A stretch of 64,000 nt of DNA from Lachnospiraceae bacterium UBA7202 (GCA_002490705.1 DKUO01000044.1:43120-107119), one strand, 5' to 3'. Positions 36,570 to 46,189 are shown, counted from the stretch's first letter. The notes: generated from the sequence alone by a model not told the origin. A program made the numbers and translations.

Positions 36570-37316
36570 ATGAAGCTATCTGATTTTTTCATGGAAAATA
36601 AAAAGGCGGCGCTGGCCTTTTCGGGTGGTGTGGACTCGGCATACTTGCTGTATGCGGCAAAAGAAGCGGGAGCTGATGTGCGCGCCTATTATGTAAAAAG
36701 CCAGTTCCAGCCGCAGTTTGAGCTGGAGGATGCGAGAAGGCTGGCCGGGCAGCTGGCGGCGGATCTGCGGATTCTGGAAGCGGATGTGCTCGTCGCCGGA
36801 GAGGTGGCCGCCAACCCGCCTGACCGCTGTTATCACTGTAAAAGGATTCTGTTTGAGACCATTGCCGGGGCGGCAGGAGAGGATGGGTACGAGATGCTTT
36901 TGGACGGTACAAATGCCTCCGATGAGGAGGGGGAGCGTCCGGGAATGCGGGCGCTCAGGGAGCTTTCTGTGAGATCGCCTCTGCGGGAATGCGGTTTGAC
37001 CAAGGCGAGGATTCGCGATTTGTCGAGGGAGGCGGGACTTTTTACGTGGAATAAGCCGGCCTACGCCTGTCTGGCTACCCGGATTCCCGCAGGCGAGCCG
37101 ATTACGGAAAAGAAACTTGCGGCCACGGAGGCTGCGGAGAATTATCTGTTTTCTCTGGGATTTCGGGATTTTCGGGTGCGCCTTTTCGGAGAGGCGGCGA
37201 GGCTGCAGCTTCCGGCGGCACAGATGGAAAAGGCATTGGAGAAGCGGGAAGAGGTCGTAAGGGAACTGAAACGGTATTACCAGGCGGTTTTACTGGATTT
37301 GGAGGCGAGAGGATGA
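36570..37316 (+). CDS. larE: LarE, sulfur transferase for the nickel-pincer cofactor
   Basis: 248 residues from the ATG at 36570 (GGAGGGG upstream). LarE activates the carboxylates of the pyridinium precursor with ATP and inserts sulfur from its own cysteine. The PP-loop FSGGVDS is at residues 17-23. NPPDRCYHCK is at about residues 82-91, and the Cys at 167 in NKPAYACLATRIP aligns with the sacrificial cysteine. A second cysteine motif typical of the Fe-S-using variants was not clearly seen, so the sacrificial mode is inferred. Overlaps larB by four bases. Confidence 0.9.
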   Translation: MKLSDFFMENKKAALAFSGGVDSAYLLYAAKEAGADVRAYYVKSQFQPQFELEDARRLAGQLAADLRILEADVLVAGEVAANPPDRCYHCKRILFETIAGAAGEDGYEMLLDGTNASDEEGERPGMRALRELSVRSPLRECGLTKARIRDLSREAGLFTWNKPAYACLATRIPAGEPITEKKLAATEAAENYLFSLGFRDFRVRLFGEAARLQLPAAQMEKALEKREEVVRELKRYYQAVLLDLEARG

Positions 37317-38065
37317 AGGATTACAGGGAGATTTTAGAGCAGGTGAGAGAGGGAACACTTTCGGTTGAGGAAGCGCTTTTGGCAATCAAAAAGAAACCCT
37401 TTGAGGATATCGGCTATGCCAAGGTTGATCTGCATAGAGGCGTCAGGCAGGGTGCGCCGGAGGTAATTTTCGGCGCAGGAAAAAAGGCGGATCAGATTTC
37501 CGGAATCATTGACAGTATGAAACAGAACGGGCAGGATAGGATTCTGATCACCAGACTTTCCGGGAAAAAGGCGGAAAAGGTGAAAAAGCAGCATGCGCTG
37601 ACTTATTATGAGGAGGCGCGGATCGGCATTGTGGGAGACATGCCCAAACCGGACGGCATCGGAACAATCGTGGTGGCTACCGGCGGGACTTCGGATATTC
37701 CCGTGGCGGAGGAGGCGGCTCTTACCGCGGAGATTCACGGCAATGAGGTGGTGAGGCTTTATGATGTGGGGGTGGCCGGACTGCACCGGCTGTTGGCCCA
37801 TATGGACGAGATTATGAGCGCGTCGGTGATTATCGCCATTGCGGGCATGGAAGGGGCGCTTGCCAGTGTGATCGGCGGATTGGCGGACTGTCCGGTGATT
37901 GCGGTTCCTACAAGCGTGGGGTACGGCGCGTCCATGAACGGGGTTTCCGCCCTTTTGTCCATGTTAAATTCCTGCGCCAGCGGCGTTTCGGTGGTAAATA
38001 TTGACAATGGGTTCGGGGCCGGGTATCTGGCGAGTATGATCAACTGTGTAAGAAGAACTTCGTAA
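37313..38065 (+). CDS. larB: LarB, nicotinate adenine dinucleotide carboxylase/hydrolase
   Basis: 250 residues. LarB carboxylates nicotinic acid adenine dinucleotide and releases AMP, the first step of pincer synthesis. The C-terminal two-thirds is PurE-like: VVATGGTSDIPVAEEAALTA, GVAGLHRLLAHMDEI and AIAGMEGALASVIGGLADCP. N-terminal helical part begins YREILEQVREG. Coupled to larE by an ATGA overlap; larC follows after 16 bases. Confidence 0.92.
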   Translation: MKDYREILEQVREGTLSVEEALLAIKKKPFEDIGYAKVDLHRGVRQGAPEVIFGAGKKADQISGIIDSMKQNGQDRILITRLSGKKAEKVKKQHALTYYEEARIGIVGDMPKPDGIGTIVVATGGTSDIPVAEEAALTAEIHGNEVVRLYDVGVAGLHRLLAHMDEIMSASVIIAIAGMEGALASVIGGLADCPVIAVPTSVGYGASMNGVSALLSMLNSCASGVSVVNIDNGFGAGYLASMINCVRRTS

Positions 38066-38081
38066 CAGAAAGGATAAGGAT

Positions 38082-39338
38082 ATGAAAACATTATATTTAG
38101 ACTGTGGTATGGGCGCGGCGGGGGATATGCTGACAGCCGCATTGCTGGAGCTTCTTCCTGAGCGGGAAAAAATGGTGGAGGAATTGAATGGGCTGGGGAT
38201 TCCCGGTGTGGAGTTTTCCTGTGAGGCCGCAAGCAAGTGCGGCATCGGCGGGACCCATGTATCGGTGCGGGTGCATGGCGCGGAGGAGTCGGAGGAGATG
38301 CACGACGGTGGGCATGATCATGGGCATCATCACCATGAAGAGGGACACGATCACGAGCGCCATCATGAAGAGAGCCACGATCATGAGCATCACCACCATC
38401 ATCACAGCGGAATGCACGAGATCGGGCATATTATAGAGAAACTTCCTGTACCGGAACGGATCAAGAAGGATATTCTGGCGGTGTTCGGGTTGATTGCGGA
38501 GGCTGAGAGTCATGTGCACGGCGTACCGGTGAACGAGATCCATTTTCATGAGGTGGGCACCATGGACGCGGTGGCGGATATCGCGGCGGTCTGCGTGCTG
38601 ATGGACAGACTGGCACCGGATCAGGTCATTGTCTCTCCTGTGCATGTGGGAAGCGGGCAGGTGAAATGCGCCCACGGCATATTGCCGGTTCCTGCGCCCG
38701 CCACGGCTTATATTTTGAAGGATGCGCCGATTTACGGCGGTGAGATTCGGGGAGAGCTCTGTACCCCTACAGGGGCGGCATTGTTACAATATTTTGCCAG
38801 CCGTTTCGGGGCGATGCCCGTGATGCGCGCCTCTGCCATCGGCTATGGCATGGGAAAAAAGGATTTCCCGGCGGCAAATTGTGTGCGCGCCCTGTTTGGA
38901 GAGACCGAGGAGGCGGGAGATACGGTGGCGGAGCTTTCCTGCAATGTGGATGATATGACTGCGGAGGCAGTGGGCTATGCCATGGAAGCCTTTTTTGCCG
39001 CAGGTGCGCTGGAGGTATACACCACGCCGGCGGGAATGAAGAAGTCCAGACCGGGTGTGGTGATTCATGTTATGTGCAGGGAGGATAAGAAGGATGAGAT
39101 GGCGGCGCTGATTTTCCGGCATACCACTACCATCGGCGTCAGAGAGAATATTTCCAAAAGATATACGCTGAAGCGTTTTACGGAGACAGTGCAGACGCCC
39201 TTTGGAGAAATTCGGAAGAAAATTTCTACGGGCTACGGCGTGACGAGGGAGAAATACGAGTACGAGGATCTGGCGCGCATTGCGAAAGAGCAGGGGAAGT
39301 CCATTGGCGAGGTGCTGGCGGCGATTGAGAAGCAGTAA
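38082..39338 (+). CDS. larC: LarC, nickel-pincer cofactor cyclometallase
   Basis: 418 residues in one frame, unlike the two-frame larC1/larC2 of Lactobacillus plantarum. LarC inserts nickel into the pyridinium dithiocarboxylate with CTP. The N-terminal YLDCGMGAAGDMLTAALL, the middle NEIHFHEVGTMDAVADI and the C-terminal LSCNVDDMTAEAVGYAME identify it. A His/Asp/Glu-rich stretch at about residues 73-108 has more than 20 histidines and probably binds or stores nickel. The codons of this stretch give CATCAT/CACCAC tandem repeats in the DNA. Confidence 0.93.
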   Translation: MKTLYLDCGMGAAGDMLTAALLELLPEREKMVEELNGLGIPGVEFSCEAASKCGIGGTHVSVRVHGAEESEEMHDGGHDHGHHHHEEGHDHERHHEESHDHEHHHHHHSGMHEIGHIIEKLPVPERIKKDILAVFGLIAEAESHVHGVPVNEIHFHEVGTMDAVADIAAVCVLMDRLAPDQVIVSPVHVGSGQVKCAHGILPVPAPATAYILKDAPIYGGEIRGELCTPTGAALLQYFASRFGAMPVMRASAIGYGMGKKDFPAANCVRALFGETEEAGDTVAELSCNVDDMTAEAVGYAMEAFFAAGALEVYTTPAGMKKSRPGVVIHVMCREDKKDEMAALIFRHTTTIGVRENISKRYTLKRFTETVQTPFGEIRKKISTGYGVTREKYEYEDLARIAKEQGKSIGEVLAAIEKQ

Positions 39339-39350
39339 GGAAATTAAGGT

Positions 39351-40970
39351 ATGAAAAGGAAGATAGAAATACAAAAAGGTCTATGCCTGATTAGCATGGC
39401 GGCGATGGTTTTGTGCACAGCCTGTGGCAAAGAAGCGGAATCAGCGGGGATAGTGCAGACGGATAACAAACAGGCGGACAACGGGCAGACAAAAGATGCT
39501 GAGACATCGCCCACCACACTGGTCTACGCCAGTGGAGACTACACCCGCATTAATCCGGCTATGGATGAGCATGGGGAAATCAACCTCCTCCTCTTTGACG
39601 GCCTGACGGCCCACAACGGGGAAAATGAGGTCGTTCCCGCACTGGCGAAAAGTTGGGAGTTTGACGAGGCATCCTGCACCTATACGTTTCATCTGGAGGA
39701 GGGGGTCAGGTGGCATGACGGCGAACCCTTTACGGCGGAGGATGTGAAGTTTACGATTGAGGCCATCATGGATCCTGAAAACGGTTCTGAAAATGCGCCG
39801 AACTATGAGGATGTGGAAGAGATCAAAGTGGTGGACGAGACAACTGTGGCCTTTCGTCTGGCAGCGCCGAATGTGGCTTTTCTCGATTATATGACCATGG
39901 CGGTACTGCCGAAACATCTGCTGGAGGGAGAGAACATGCAGGAGGCGGATTTTTTCCGTGCGCCTGTGGGGACAGGCCCCTATAAGCTGGAAAGCTGGGA
40001 TACGGGACAGGCGATTGTTCTGGTGAAGAACGACGCCTATTTTCGAGGGGCGCCTCATATCGACCGGGTGATTTTTAAGATTGTCACGGACGACAATGCC
40101 AAGGCATTACAGATGGAGGCGAAGGAGGTGGACCTGGCGCTCCTTACGCCGAAGGCGGCACAGTCCTTTGCGGACAGAGCGGGGTATGTCTGCTACGACA
40201 TGGAGACCTCGGATTACCGGGGGATACTCTTTAATTTTCAAAACGACTTCTGGCAGAAAAACCGGGATATCATTCCGGCGGTCTGCTATGCCATCGACAG
40301 GCAGGCGATTATAGACGCGGTGCTTCTGGGGCAGGGGATGCCGGCCTACGGGCCCTTGCAGCGAAATCGGTATAACAACGAAAACGTGGAACAGTATGCC
40401 TATAATCCCCAAAAGGCAAGGGAGGTTTTGGAGGCGGCAGGCTGCGTGATGGGGGAGGACGGTTTTTATGAGAGGAACGGGGAAAAACTCTCCTTTGTGA
40501 TCAGCGTAGGCGCGGGCGATCAGGTGCGTATTGATATGGCGCAGGCGGCGGCGCAGCAGATCAGTCAAATCAGGATCGAGTGCAAGGTGGAAATTCCCAC
40601 CCGGATAGACTGGGAAAGCCAGATGGCCTATCTGATCGGCTGGGGCAGTCCCTTCGACGCAGATGACCATACTTATAAAGTGTTTGGCACGGACAAAGGG
40701 GCGAATTACAGCGGCTATTCCAATGAGGCGGTGGACCGGTATCTGACGCAGGCCAGACAGTCCGACGATCCCAAGGTGCGGGCGGAGGCCTATGACCGGT
40801 TTCAGGAAGAACTTGCAAAGGACCCGGCCTACGCCTTTATCTGTTATATAGACGCAAATTATGTGGCGGACGCTTCCATTCACGGTATCTCCCCGAATAC
40901 GGTGATGGGGCATCACGGCGTGGGGATCTTCTGGAACATTGAGGACTGGACCATAGAGGAAATCGAGTGA
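39351..40970 (+). CDS. ABC transporter substrate-binding lipoprotein, nickel/peptide type
   Basis: 539 residues. A lipoprotein signal ends VLCTAC, then a linker rich in Gln/Asp/Lys, then a SBP family 5 fold: YASGDYTRINPAMDEHGEIN, GVRWHDGEPFTAEDVKFTIE and GTGPYKLESWDTGQA. Family members bind peptides, nickel or nickel chelates. Sitting 12 bases after larC, nickel uptake for the pincer cofactor is the most economical role; the ligand itself cannot be read from sequence. Confidence 0.83.
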   Translation: MKRKIEIQKGLCLISMAAMVLCTACGKEAESAGIVQTDNKQADNGQTKDAETSPTTLVYASGDYTRINPAMDEHGEINLLLFDGLTAHNGENEVVPALAKSWEFDEASCTYTFHLEEGVRWHDGEPFTAEDVKFTIEAIMDPENGSENAPNYEDVEEIKVVDETTVAFRLAAPNVAFLDYMTMAVLPKHLLEGENMQEADFFRAPVGTGPYKLESWDTGQAIVLVKNDAYFRGAPHIDRVIFKIVTDDNAKALQMEAKEVDLALLTPKAAQSFADRAGYVCYDMETSDYRGILFNFQNDFWQKNRDIIPAVCYAIDRQAIIDAVLLGQGMPAYGPLQRNRYNNENVEQYAYNPQKAREVLEAAGCVMGEDGFYERNGEKLSFVISVGAGDQVRIDMAQAAAQQISQIRIECKVEIPTRIDWESQMAYLIGWGSPFDADDHTYKVFGTDKGANYSGYSNEAVDRYLTQARQSDDPKVRAEAYDRFQEELAKDPAYAFICYIDANYVADASIHGISPNTVMGHHGVGIFWNIEDWTIEEIE

Positions 40971-40977
40971 AGAATAG

Positions 40978-41733
40978 ATGGATGTGCTTACCGTAAAAAA
41001 TTTATCGGTCAGTTTTTACAGGCCGACAGGCGAAATCGAGGCCGTGAAAAATGTCAGCTTTTCTCTGCGGCCGGGTGAAATTCTGGTGATTATGGGAGAT
41101 ACCGGGTGCGGGAAAAGCGTGCTCTGCAAGAGTATCGTCAAACTCCTGCCGGACATTGCAAGGATCAAGACGGGGCAGATTTTTTTTCAGGGAAAAGAGA
41201 TCACGGACTATACGGAAAAGGGGATGCAGGAGCTGAGGGGCACATCCTTTTCCATGGTATTTCAAAATCCGATGACTGCGCTTAACCCCTGTATGAGTGT
41301 GGGCGCACAGATCGCCGAGGCGGTGCGCCTGCGCTGCCCGGAGATTTCCCGCAGGGAATTGCGAAACAGAGTGATAGAATTGCTGGAATTGGTGGAGCTT
41401 GACTGTCCAAAAGAGCGGGCAGGGCAGTATCCGTTTCAACTTTCCGGCGGCATGGCCCAGCGGTGTGTGATTGCCACTGCACTGGCGGCTAATCCGGCGG
41501 TACTGTTTGCAGACGAGCCGACCACTTCGCTGGATACGGAGGTTCAGGCGCAGATTTTGGACTTGTTTTTGGAACTGCGGGAAAAAATGGGGATGGCGGT
41601 AATCTTTATCACCCACAATCCCAAGGTGGCGGCGCGGGTGGCGGACCGGGTGGCTCTGATGCGCGCCGGAGAGCTTTACAGGATCGGGGATGCGGAGGAG
41701 ATCTTTGAGGAAACCATACATAACCATCATTGA
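40978..41733 (+). CDS. ABC transporter ATP-binding protein, OppD/NikD type
   Basis: 251 residues. Walker A is GDTGCGKS (unusual Asp-Thr where most have Glu-Ser), Q-loop MVFQNPMTALNP, signature LSGGMAQRCVIATALA, Walker B VLFADEPTTSLD and a switch His in FITHNPKVA. The C-terminal Fe-S or peptide-specific extension of OppD is missing, as in NikD. It is the only ATPase in this importer locus. It overlaps the permease by 29 bases. Confidence 0.88.
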   Translation: MDVLTVKNLSVSFYRPTGEIEAVKNVSFSLRPGEILVIMGDTGCGKSVLCKSIVKLLPDIARIKTGQIFFQGKEITDYTEKGMQELRGTSFSMVFQNPMTALNPCMSVGAQIAEAVRLRCPEISRRELRNRVIELLELVELDCPKERAGQYPFQLSGGMAQRCVIATALAANPAVLFADEPTTSLDTEVQAQILDLFLELREKMGMAVIFITHNPKVAARVADRVALMRAGELYRIGDAEEIFEETIHNHH

Positions 41734-42706
41734 GGAACTGATTAAGTTTGCGCTGAGTGTTTTTCTGCTCTCCGTTTTGGTGTTTACTTTGGCAAGACTG
41801 GCACCGGGAGACCCGCTTTACGCTTATTATGGAGAGCGGGTGGAGAAAATGAGCGGGCAGGAACAGGAGGCGGCGAGAGAGAGGCTCGGGCTTGACAAAC
41901 CGATTCCCGTGCAGTATATGCGCTGGGCAAAAGGCGCAGCGCACGGCGATTTCGGGATTTCTTATCAATATAAAAGGGATGTGAAGGAAGTGATCGCCGG
42001 ACGGATCGGCAACACCCTGCTTTTAGGCGGTCTCGGCTTTGTCATGATCTTTATTCTTGCGCTTTTTCTGGGGCTTTTTTGCGCGTGGCGGGAGGATAAG
42101 CGGGCGGACCGGGTGGTCTGTAGAATCGGCACGCTCACAAGCTGTATTCCCGATTTTTGGCTGTCGTTGCTTTTGATTTTGGTGTTTTCCGTATGGCTTG
42201 GGTGGCTGCCCAGCTCCGGCGCTTACTCGGTGGGGGCGGAGAAAGGGTTTGCGGACAGAGTCCGCCATTTGATCCTGCCGCTTGCGGTGGTGGTACTCGG
42301 GCATCTGTGGTATTATGCCTATCTTGTGCGCAACAGGCTGTTGGAGGAGACGAGGGCGGACTATGTGCTTTTAGCGAGGATGAAAGGACTGTCGGGGAAA
42401 CAGGTGTTGTACCGGCACTGTCTGCGCAATGTCATGCCTTCTTATCTGAGTATGATGGCGATTGCTTTTCCCCATATTCTGGGTGGCACCTATGTGGCGG
42501 AAACCGTCTTTTCCTATCCCGGAATCGGGACGTTAGCCTATGAGAGCGCCAGATATCAGGATTACAATCTGCTGATGGTAGTCAGTCTTATGACAGGCAT
42601 TCTGGTTATCCTTGGGAATATGTTTGCAAAAATCTTAAATGAGCGGATTGATCCGCGGATGCGCCTGAAAAGGGAAGCGCAAAAAGAGGAGGTGAGGGGA
42701 TTTTGA
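41705..42706 (+). CDS. ABC transporter permease, NikB/DppB type
   Basis: 333 residues from a TTG at 41705, five bases after GGAGGAG; an in-frame ATG at 41690 overlaps that site. Six membrane segments are visible. PGDPLYAYYGER and the cytoplasmic EAA loop ETRADYVLLARMKGLSGKQV are typical of the inner-membrane permease. It pairs with the next gene to form the channel. Its stop overlaps the next start (TTGA). Confidence 0.87.
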   Translation: MRKPYITIIEELIKFALSVFLLSVLVFTLARLAPGDPLYAYYGERVEKMSGQEQEAARERLGLDKPIPVQYMRWAKGAAHGDFGISYQYKRDVKEVIAGRIGNTLLLGGLGFVMIFILALFLGLFCAWREDKRADRVVCRIGTLTSCIPDFWLSLLLILVFSVWLGWLPSSGAYSVGAEKGFADRVRHLILPLAVVVLGHLWYYAYLVRNRLLEETRADYVLLARMKGLSGKQVLYRHCLRNVMPSYLSMMAIAFPHILGGTYVAETVFSYPGIGTLAYESARYQDYNLLMVVSLMTGILVILGNMFAKILNERIDPRMRLKREAQKEEVRGF

Positions 42707-43518
42707 AGAAAAGATTTCCGAGACTCTCCCTGATCATACTGGCGGCGATCGCGGCCGGCTGTCTGGCCTGCGGGTGCTTTGCGACAAAGGATCCGGCTTA
42801 TATGGATCTGGCGAACAGCAATGTGGCGCCCTGCCGGACATTTCTCTTCGGAACGGACGCCATGGGGCGGGATATTTTTGCGATGATCTGGTACGGCGGC
42901 AGGATTTCGCTTTTAATCGGTTTTCTGGCAACGCTCATTTCCACAGCGATTGCGGTTCTTGTGGGCAGTATCAGCGGTTATGCGCCGCCTTGGGCGGACG
43001 GCGCTGTGATGAGGATAACGGATCTCGTTTTAAGCGTCCCGGGCCTTTTGCTCACAGTTTTTTTACAGGCGGTTCTGGGCGGAGAAAGCTGTTATAGGCT
43101 TGCTGTGGTGATCGGCCTGACAAGCTGGATGAGCATGGCAAAGGTGGTGCGGACGGAGGTTTTACAGCTGAAAAATACGGACTATGTGTTGGCGGCCCGA
43201 TGTCTGGGCGGCGGATTTTTTCATATTCTGTGCCGTCACTTAGCGCCTAATTTTGTGGCTTCTCTTCTGTTTATGGCAGTGATGAATGTGAGAAATGCCA
43301 TCGTGGCGGAGTCCACCTTAAGTTTTATGGGGATCGGCCTTCCGGTGGAGGTGGTCTCCTGGGGAAGTATGCTCTCCCTGTCGGAGAATGCGTTGCTGTC
43401 CCGTTCGTGGTGGATGATTTTGATACCGGGGGCCTTTCTTGTGACAACGCTTTTCTGCCTGACAAATCTGGGAAATTATATGAGAAAAAGCGTCAATAAG
43501 AGACATAGCAATCTGTAA
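42703..43518 (+). CDS. ABC transporter permease, NikC/DppC type
   Basis: 271 residues from a TTG at 42703 with a strong AGGAGGTGAGG site. Six membrane segments; FLFGTDAMGRDIFAMIWYGG and the EAA loop RTEVLQLKNTDYVLAARCLG identify the second permease. It ends the lar/importer operon. No second ATPase (NikE/OppF) follows; the next gene is a CotH protein 84 bases on. Confidence 0.88.
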   Translation: MKKRFPRLSLIILAAIAAGCLACGCFATKDPAYMDLANSNVAPCRTFLFGTDAMGRDIFAMIWYGGRISLLIGFLATLISTAIAVLVGSISGYAPPWADGAVMRITDLVLSVPGLLLTVFLQAVLGGESCYRLAVVIGLTSWMSMAKVVRTEVLQLKNTDYVLAARCLGGGFFHILCRHLAPNFVASLLFMAVMNVRNAIVAESTLSFMGIGLPVEVVSWGSMLSLSENALLSRSWWMILIPGAFLVTTLFCLTNLGNYMRKSVNKRHSNL

Positions 43519-43602
43519 TCTTTGTTTTGGGATTGTATCATGTCCGGATTGGGAGTAAACTGTATCATGGACACGCCGGTATTCCATGCGGAGGAAATAC
43601 AA

Positions 43603-45933
43603 ATGAGGAACGGAAAACGGATTGCGCTTGGCGGTATGCTTATCATATTTTCTGCTATGACAGCATGCGCCAGTTTATGGATAAAAGAGAAAGAGAAGAC
43701 TGGCACAGCGGATTCTTTCAGTGGGATTTGTATCAATGAAGTATGCAGTGATTTTTTCCCGATCTCTTTTTCAGAGACACAGACGCCCAGCGATTGGGTT
43801 GAATTATACAATTTTTCCGATGAGACGATAAATTTAGGCGGGTATTATCTTTCCGATGATGGAAATGACTTACATAAATGCAGTCTACCCGCTGTCGAAG
43901 TACAGCCGGGCAGCTATTATGTGATTCACAGCCGGTGCGATGAGACAGAGGAAGGCGAAGCGAGTCTAAATTTCGGGATTGATGCGCAGGGGGAGACCCT
44001 GTATCTATCCAGTCGGGAGCAGGGCGTTGTGGATATGGTTCATGTACCGGCGCTGGACAGCAATACCACATGGAGCCGGACTGCTGATGCAGGGTATGAG
44101 TGGAAAAACACACAGCAGACTTACCGGGTTTCCAATGATCAGGCAGAGCCTGTCAAAGAAATGACAGAGGCGCCCGTTTTTTCGGCCGCAGGCGGTTTTT
44201 ATGCAGATGAGTTTGCGTTGGAATTGCAGGCGCCGTCCGGGAGCAGGATTTATTATACGCTGGACGGGAGTGAGCCGGACAGTGGAAGTATCTTGTATCA
44301 GGAACCGATATGGATTCGGAATGTGTCAGTAGAACCGGATGTTTATTCGATGAGAACCGATTTCACGCCGATGCAGGCGTCCCGCGAGAGTGACCCGATG
44401 CAAAAAATCATGGTGATCCGTGCGGTGGCCATTGATGCGGAGGGTCGAAAAAGCGAGGTCGTTACGAACTCCTATCTCGTAGGAGAGGAATTACAGGAAA
44501 ACTGTAGCGAAATGTATACGGTTTCGCTTGTGACGGACCCGGATCATCTGTTTGACTATGAAGAAGGCATTTACGTATTGGGGAAGAGGTTTGATGAATT
44601 TATCAATGCGGGAGGCGATTTAGAGGATGCGATACAGGCGGACGCCAATTACCGTATCAGAGGGAAAAAATCTGAGCGTCCGGCAAGCATTGAAATATTT
44701 GATGAGAAGGGTGCGTGCGTGGTCGATCATGAAATCGGCATCCGCATTCACGGCAGTACCACCAGAGGATGTGAGCAGAAGAGTTTTTCTGTCTTTGCGC
44801 GTGAAATGTATGACGGGGAAGATACGATCGACGGACTTTTCGGGGAAGGGACAAGCGTACACAAATTTTTTATCTATACAAACCGGGAAGGCACAAAGCT
44901 GAGGGACGCTTTGGTTTCAAGGACGCTTGCAGACAGGGATATGGCGACACAATCCCATATATACTGCAACGTGTTTTTAGACGGGGAGTATTGGGGGATG
45001 TATCTCCTGTCGGAGGTATATGACGAATATTATTTTGAAAATCATTACGGTATCAGCAGGGATAATATTCAAATATGCGGGGGCGCGTCGCCGCCGGATG
45101 TGATTGATTGGCTGGAAACGGTTTCGGACAAGTCGGATGCGGCGGTATACGAGAAACTGTGCCAGATGATTGACGTGCAGAGCTTTATAGAATATTATGC
45201 GGCAATGCTGTATTTAAACGATAGTGACTGGCTGAGTTATAATGCCAGAAGCTATCGAAGCATAGAGGAAGGGCCTGGAAAAAATGAAGACGGGAAATGG
45301 CATTGGGCCGTTTGGGATGTGGAAACCACCATGTACGATGCCCATGAGGACACCTTCCATATGGGAAATGTATCCTCGTGGGAAAATGATAAGCTGGCGC
45401 AGGCGTTGATGGAGCACGAGGCGTTTAGGGAACAGTTCGTTATCACTTATATGGACTTATACAATAATTTGTGGCGGGAGGAGTGTATTTTACCAGTTGT
45501 TTCACAAATGCGGGACGATATGGAAAAGTCCTACGCATTGCACATGGAGCGGTTTCATGCGGGCGTAGATGTAAATGAATACTACAATAAGCTGGTAAAT
45601 TTCCTGTCGGAAAGAGACGAATATGTCTTTGATCATTTGAAAGACGAATTTTCTTTGAACGGAGAACCGGTATGGGTTGTGATTCTGTCCAATGAGGATG
45701 GCGCGGCTTCGATCAGAGTCAATACATCCATAATAGATATGCCGGAGACCTGGTGGCAGGGATTATATTTTGCGGACTATCCTGTTGAAGCAGCGATTGA
45801 GGAAGTTTATGAAGATTATGAATTCCTCGGATGGTATACGCAGGACGGTGAGCTTTTGAGCAAGGACAGGGTTCTTCAACTGGATTTGACCGGGGAAACG
45901 AATGTCGTCTGTTCCAGATTTGCACAGGAGTAA
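43603..45933 (+). CDS. CotH kinase family lipoprotein with LTD and chitobiase-like domains
   Basis: 776 residues from the ATG at 43603 (GGAGGAAA upstream); earlier in-frame codons lack a site. A lipoprotein signal ends AMTAC. Order: lamin-tail domain (INEVCSDFFPIS...DWVELYNFSDETINLGGYYLSD), chitobiase-like domain (RIYYTLDGSEPDSGS), CotH domain (IGIRIHGSTTRGCEQKSFSVFAR, with the conserved His-Gly, and KWHWAVWDVETTMYD), and a C-terminal beta repeat (YEFLGWYTQDGELL). Unlike the two copies at 18-22 kb it is a lipoprotein and has no VTC or DUF4956 neighbour. A surface protein kinase is the inference. Confidence 0.85.
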   Translation: MRNGKRIALGGMLIIFSAMTACASLWIKEKEKTGTADSFSGICINEVCSDFFPISFSETQTPSDWVELYNFSDETINLGGYYLSDDGNDLHKCSLPAVEVQPGSYYVIHSRCDETEEGEASLNFGIDAQGETLYLSSREQGVVDMVHVPALDSNTTWSRTADAGYEWKNTQQTYRVSNDQAEPVKEMTEAPVFSAAGGFYADEFALELQAPSGSRIYYTLDGSEPDSGSILYQEPIWIRNVSVEPDVYSMRTDFTPMQASRESDPMQKIMVIRAVAIDAEGRKSEVVTNSYLVGEELQENCSEMYTVSLVTDPDHLFDYEEGIYVLGKRFDEFINAGGDLEDAIQADANYRIRGKKSERPASIEIFDEKGACVVDHEIGIRIHGSTTRGCEQKSFSVFAREMYDGEDTIDGLFGEGTSVHKFFIYTNREGTKLRDALVSRTLADRDMATQSHIYCNVFLDGEYWGMYLLSEVYDEYYFENHYGISRDNIQICGGASPPDVIDWLETVSDKSDAAVYEKLCQMIDVQSFIEYYAAMLYLNDSDWLSYNARSYRSIEEGPGKNEDGKWHWAVWDVETTMYDAHEDTFHMGNVSSWENDKLAQALMEHEAFREQFVITYMDLYNNLWREECILPVVSQMRDDMEKSYALHMERFHAGVDVNEYYNKLVNFLSERDEYVFDHLKDEFSLNGEPVWVVILSNEDGAASIRVNTSIIDMPETWWQGLYFADYPVEAAIEEVYEDYEFLGWYTQDGELLSKDRVLQLDLTGETNVVCSRFAQE

Positions 45934-45944
45934 GAAAATGCTGA

Positions 45945-45984
45945 TACAGCGCAGGGAAAACGGACTCCCTGCGCTGTATTTTGT
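45945..45984 (+). terminator. strong intrinsic terminator after CotH lipoprotein gene
   Basis: A perfect 13-bp stem (45945-45957 with 45966-45978) is followed by TTTTGT. Confidence 0.85.
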
Positions 45985-45994
45985 GATACCTGCT

Positions 45995-46189
45995 TTACCG
46001 GATACAGTCTACAGGTTTTTTGGTCTTGTTTCTGGTTTTGGCAGCTAATAAAACAAAATAGAAGAATAAGAAACTTACAGATATTCTGATAAACACTTCC
46101 GCCACCTGCTCGCTGAAAGCGATTGACAGTATCATACGTACTACGATAATTCCCACCATAGAAGCTGCTGCAATGATTACATTTTTCAT
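45995..46189 (-). CDS. small membrane protein
   Basis: 64 residues; GAGGGAGAG lies before the ATG. Two hydrophobic segments (residues 3-22 and 32-50) and a basic C-terminus (KTRNKTKKP). No family recognised. It is divergent from the ECF sigma gene across 167 bases and may belong to its regulon, which is inference. Confidence 0.5.
   Translation of the reverse strand: MKNVIIAAASMVGIIVVRMILSIAFSEQVAEVFIRISVSFLFFYFVLLAAKTRNKTKKPVDCIR

Noticed and set aside
38313..38405. Short tandem CATCAT/CACCAC repeats
   Set aside because: They encode the His-rich part of LarC; no spacers, so not CRISPR or a separate repeat element.
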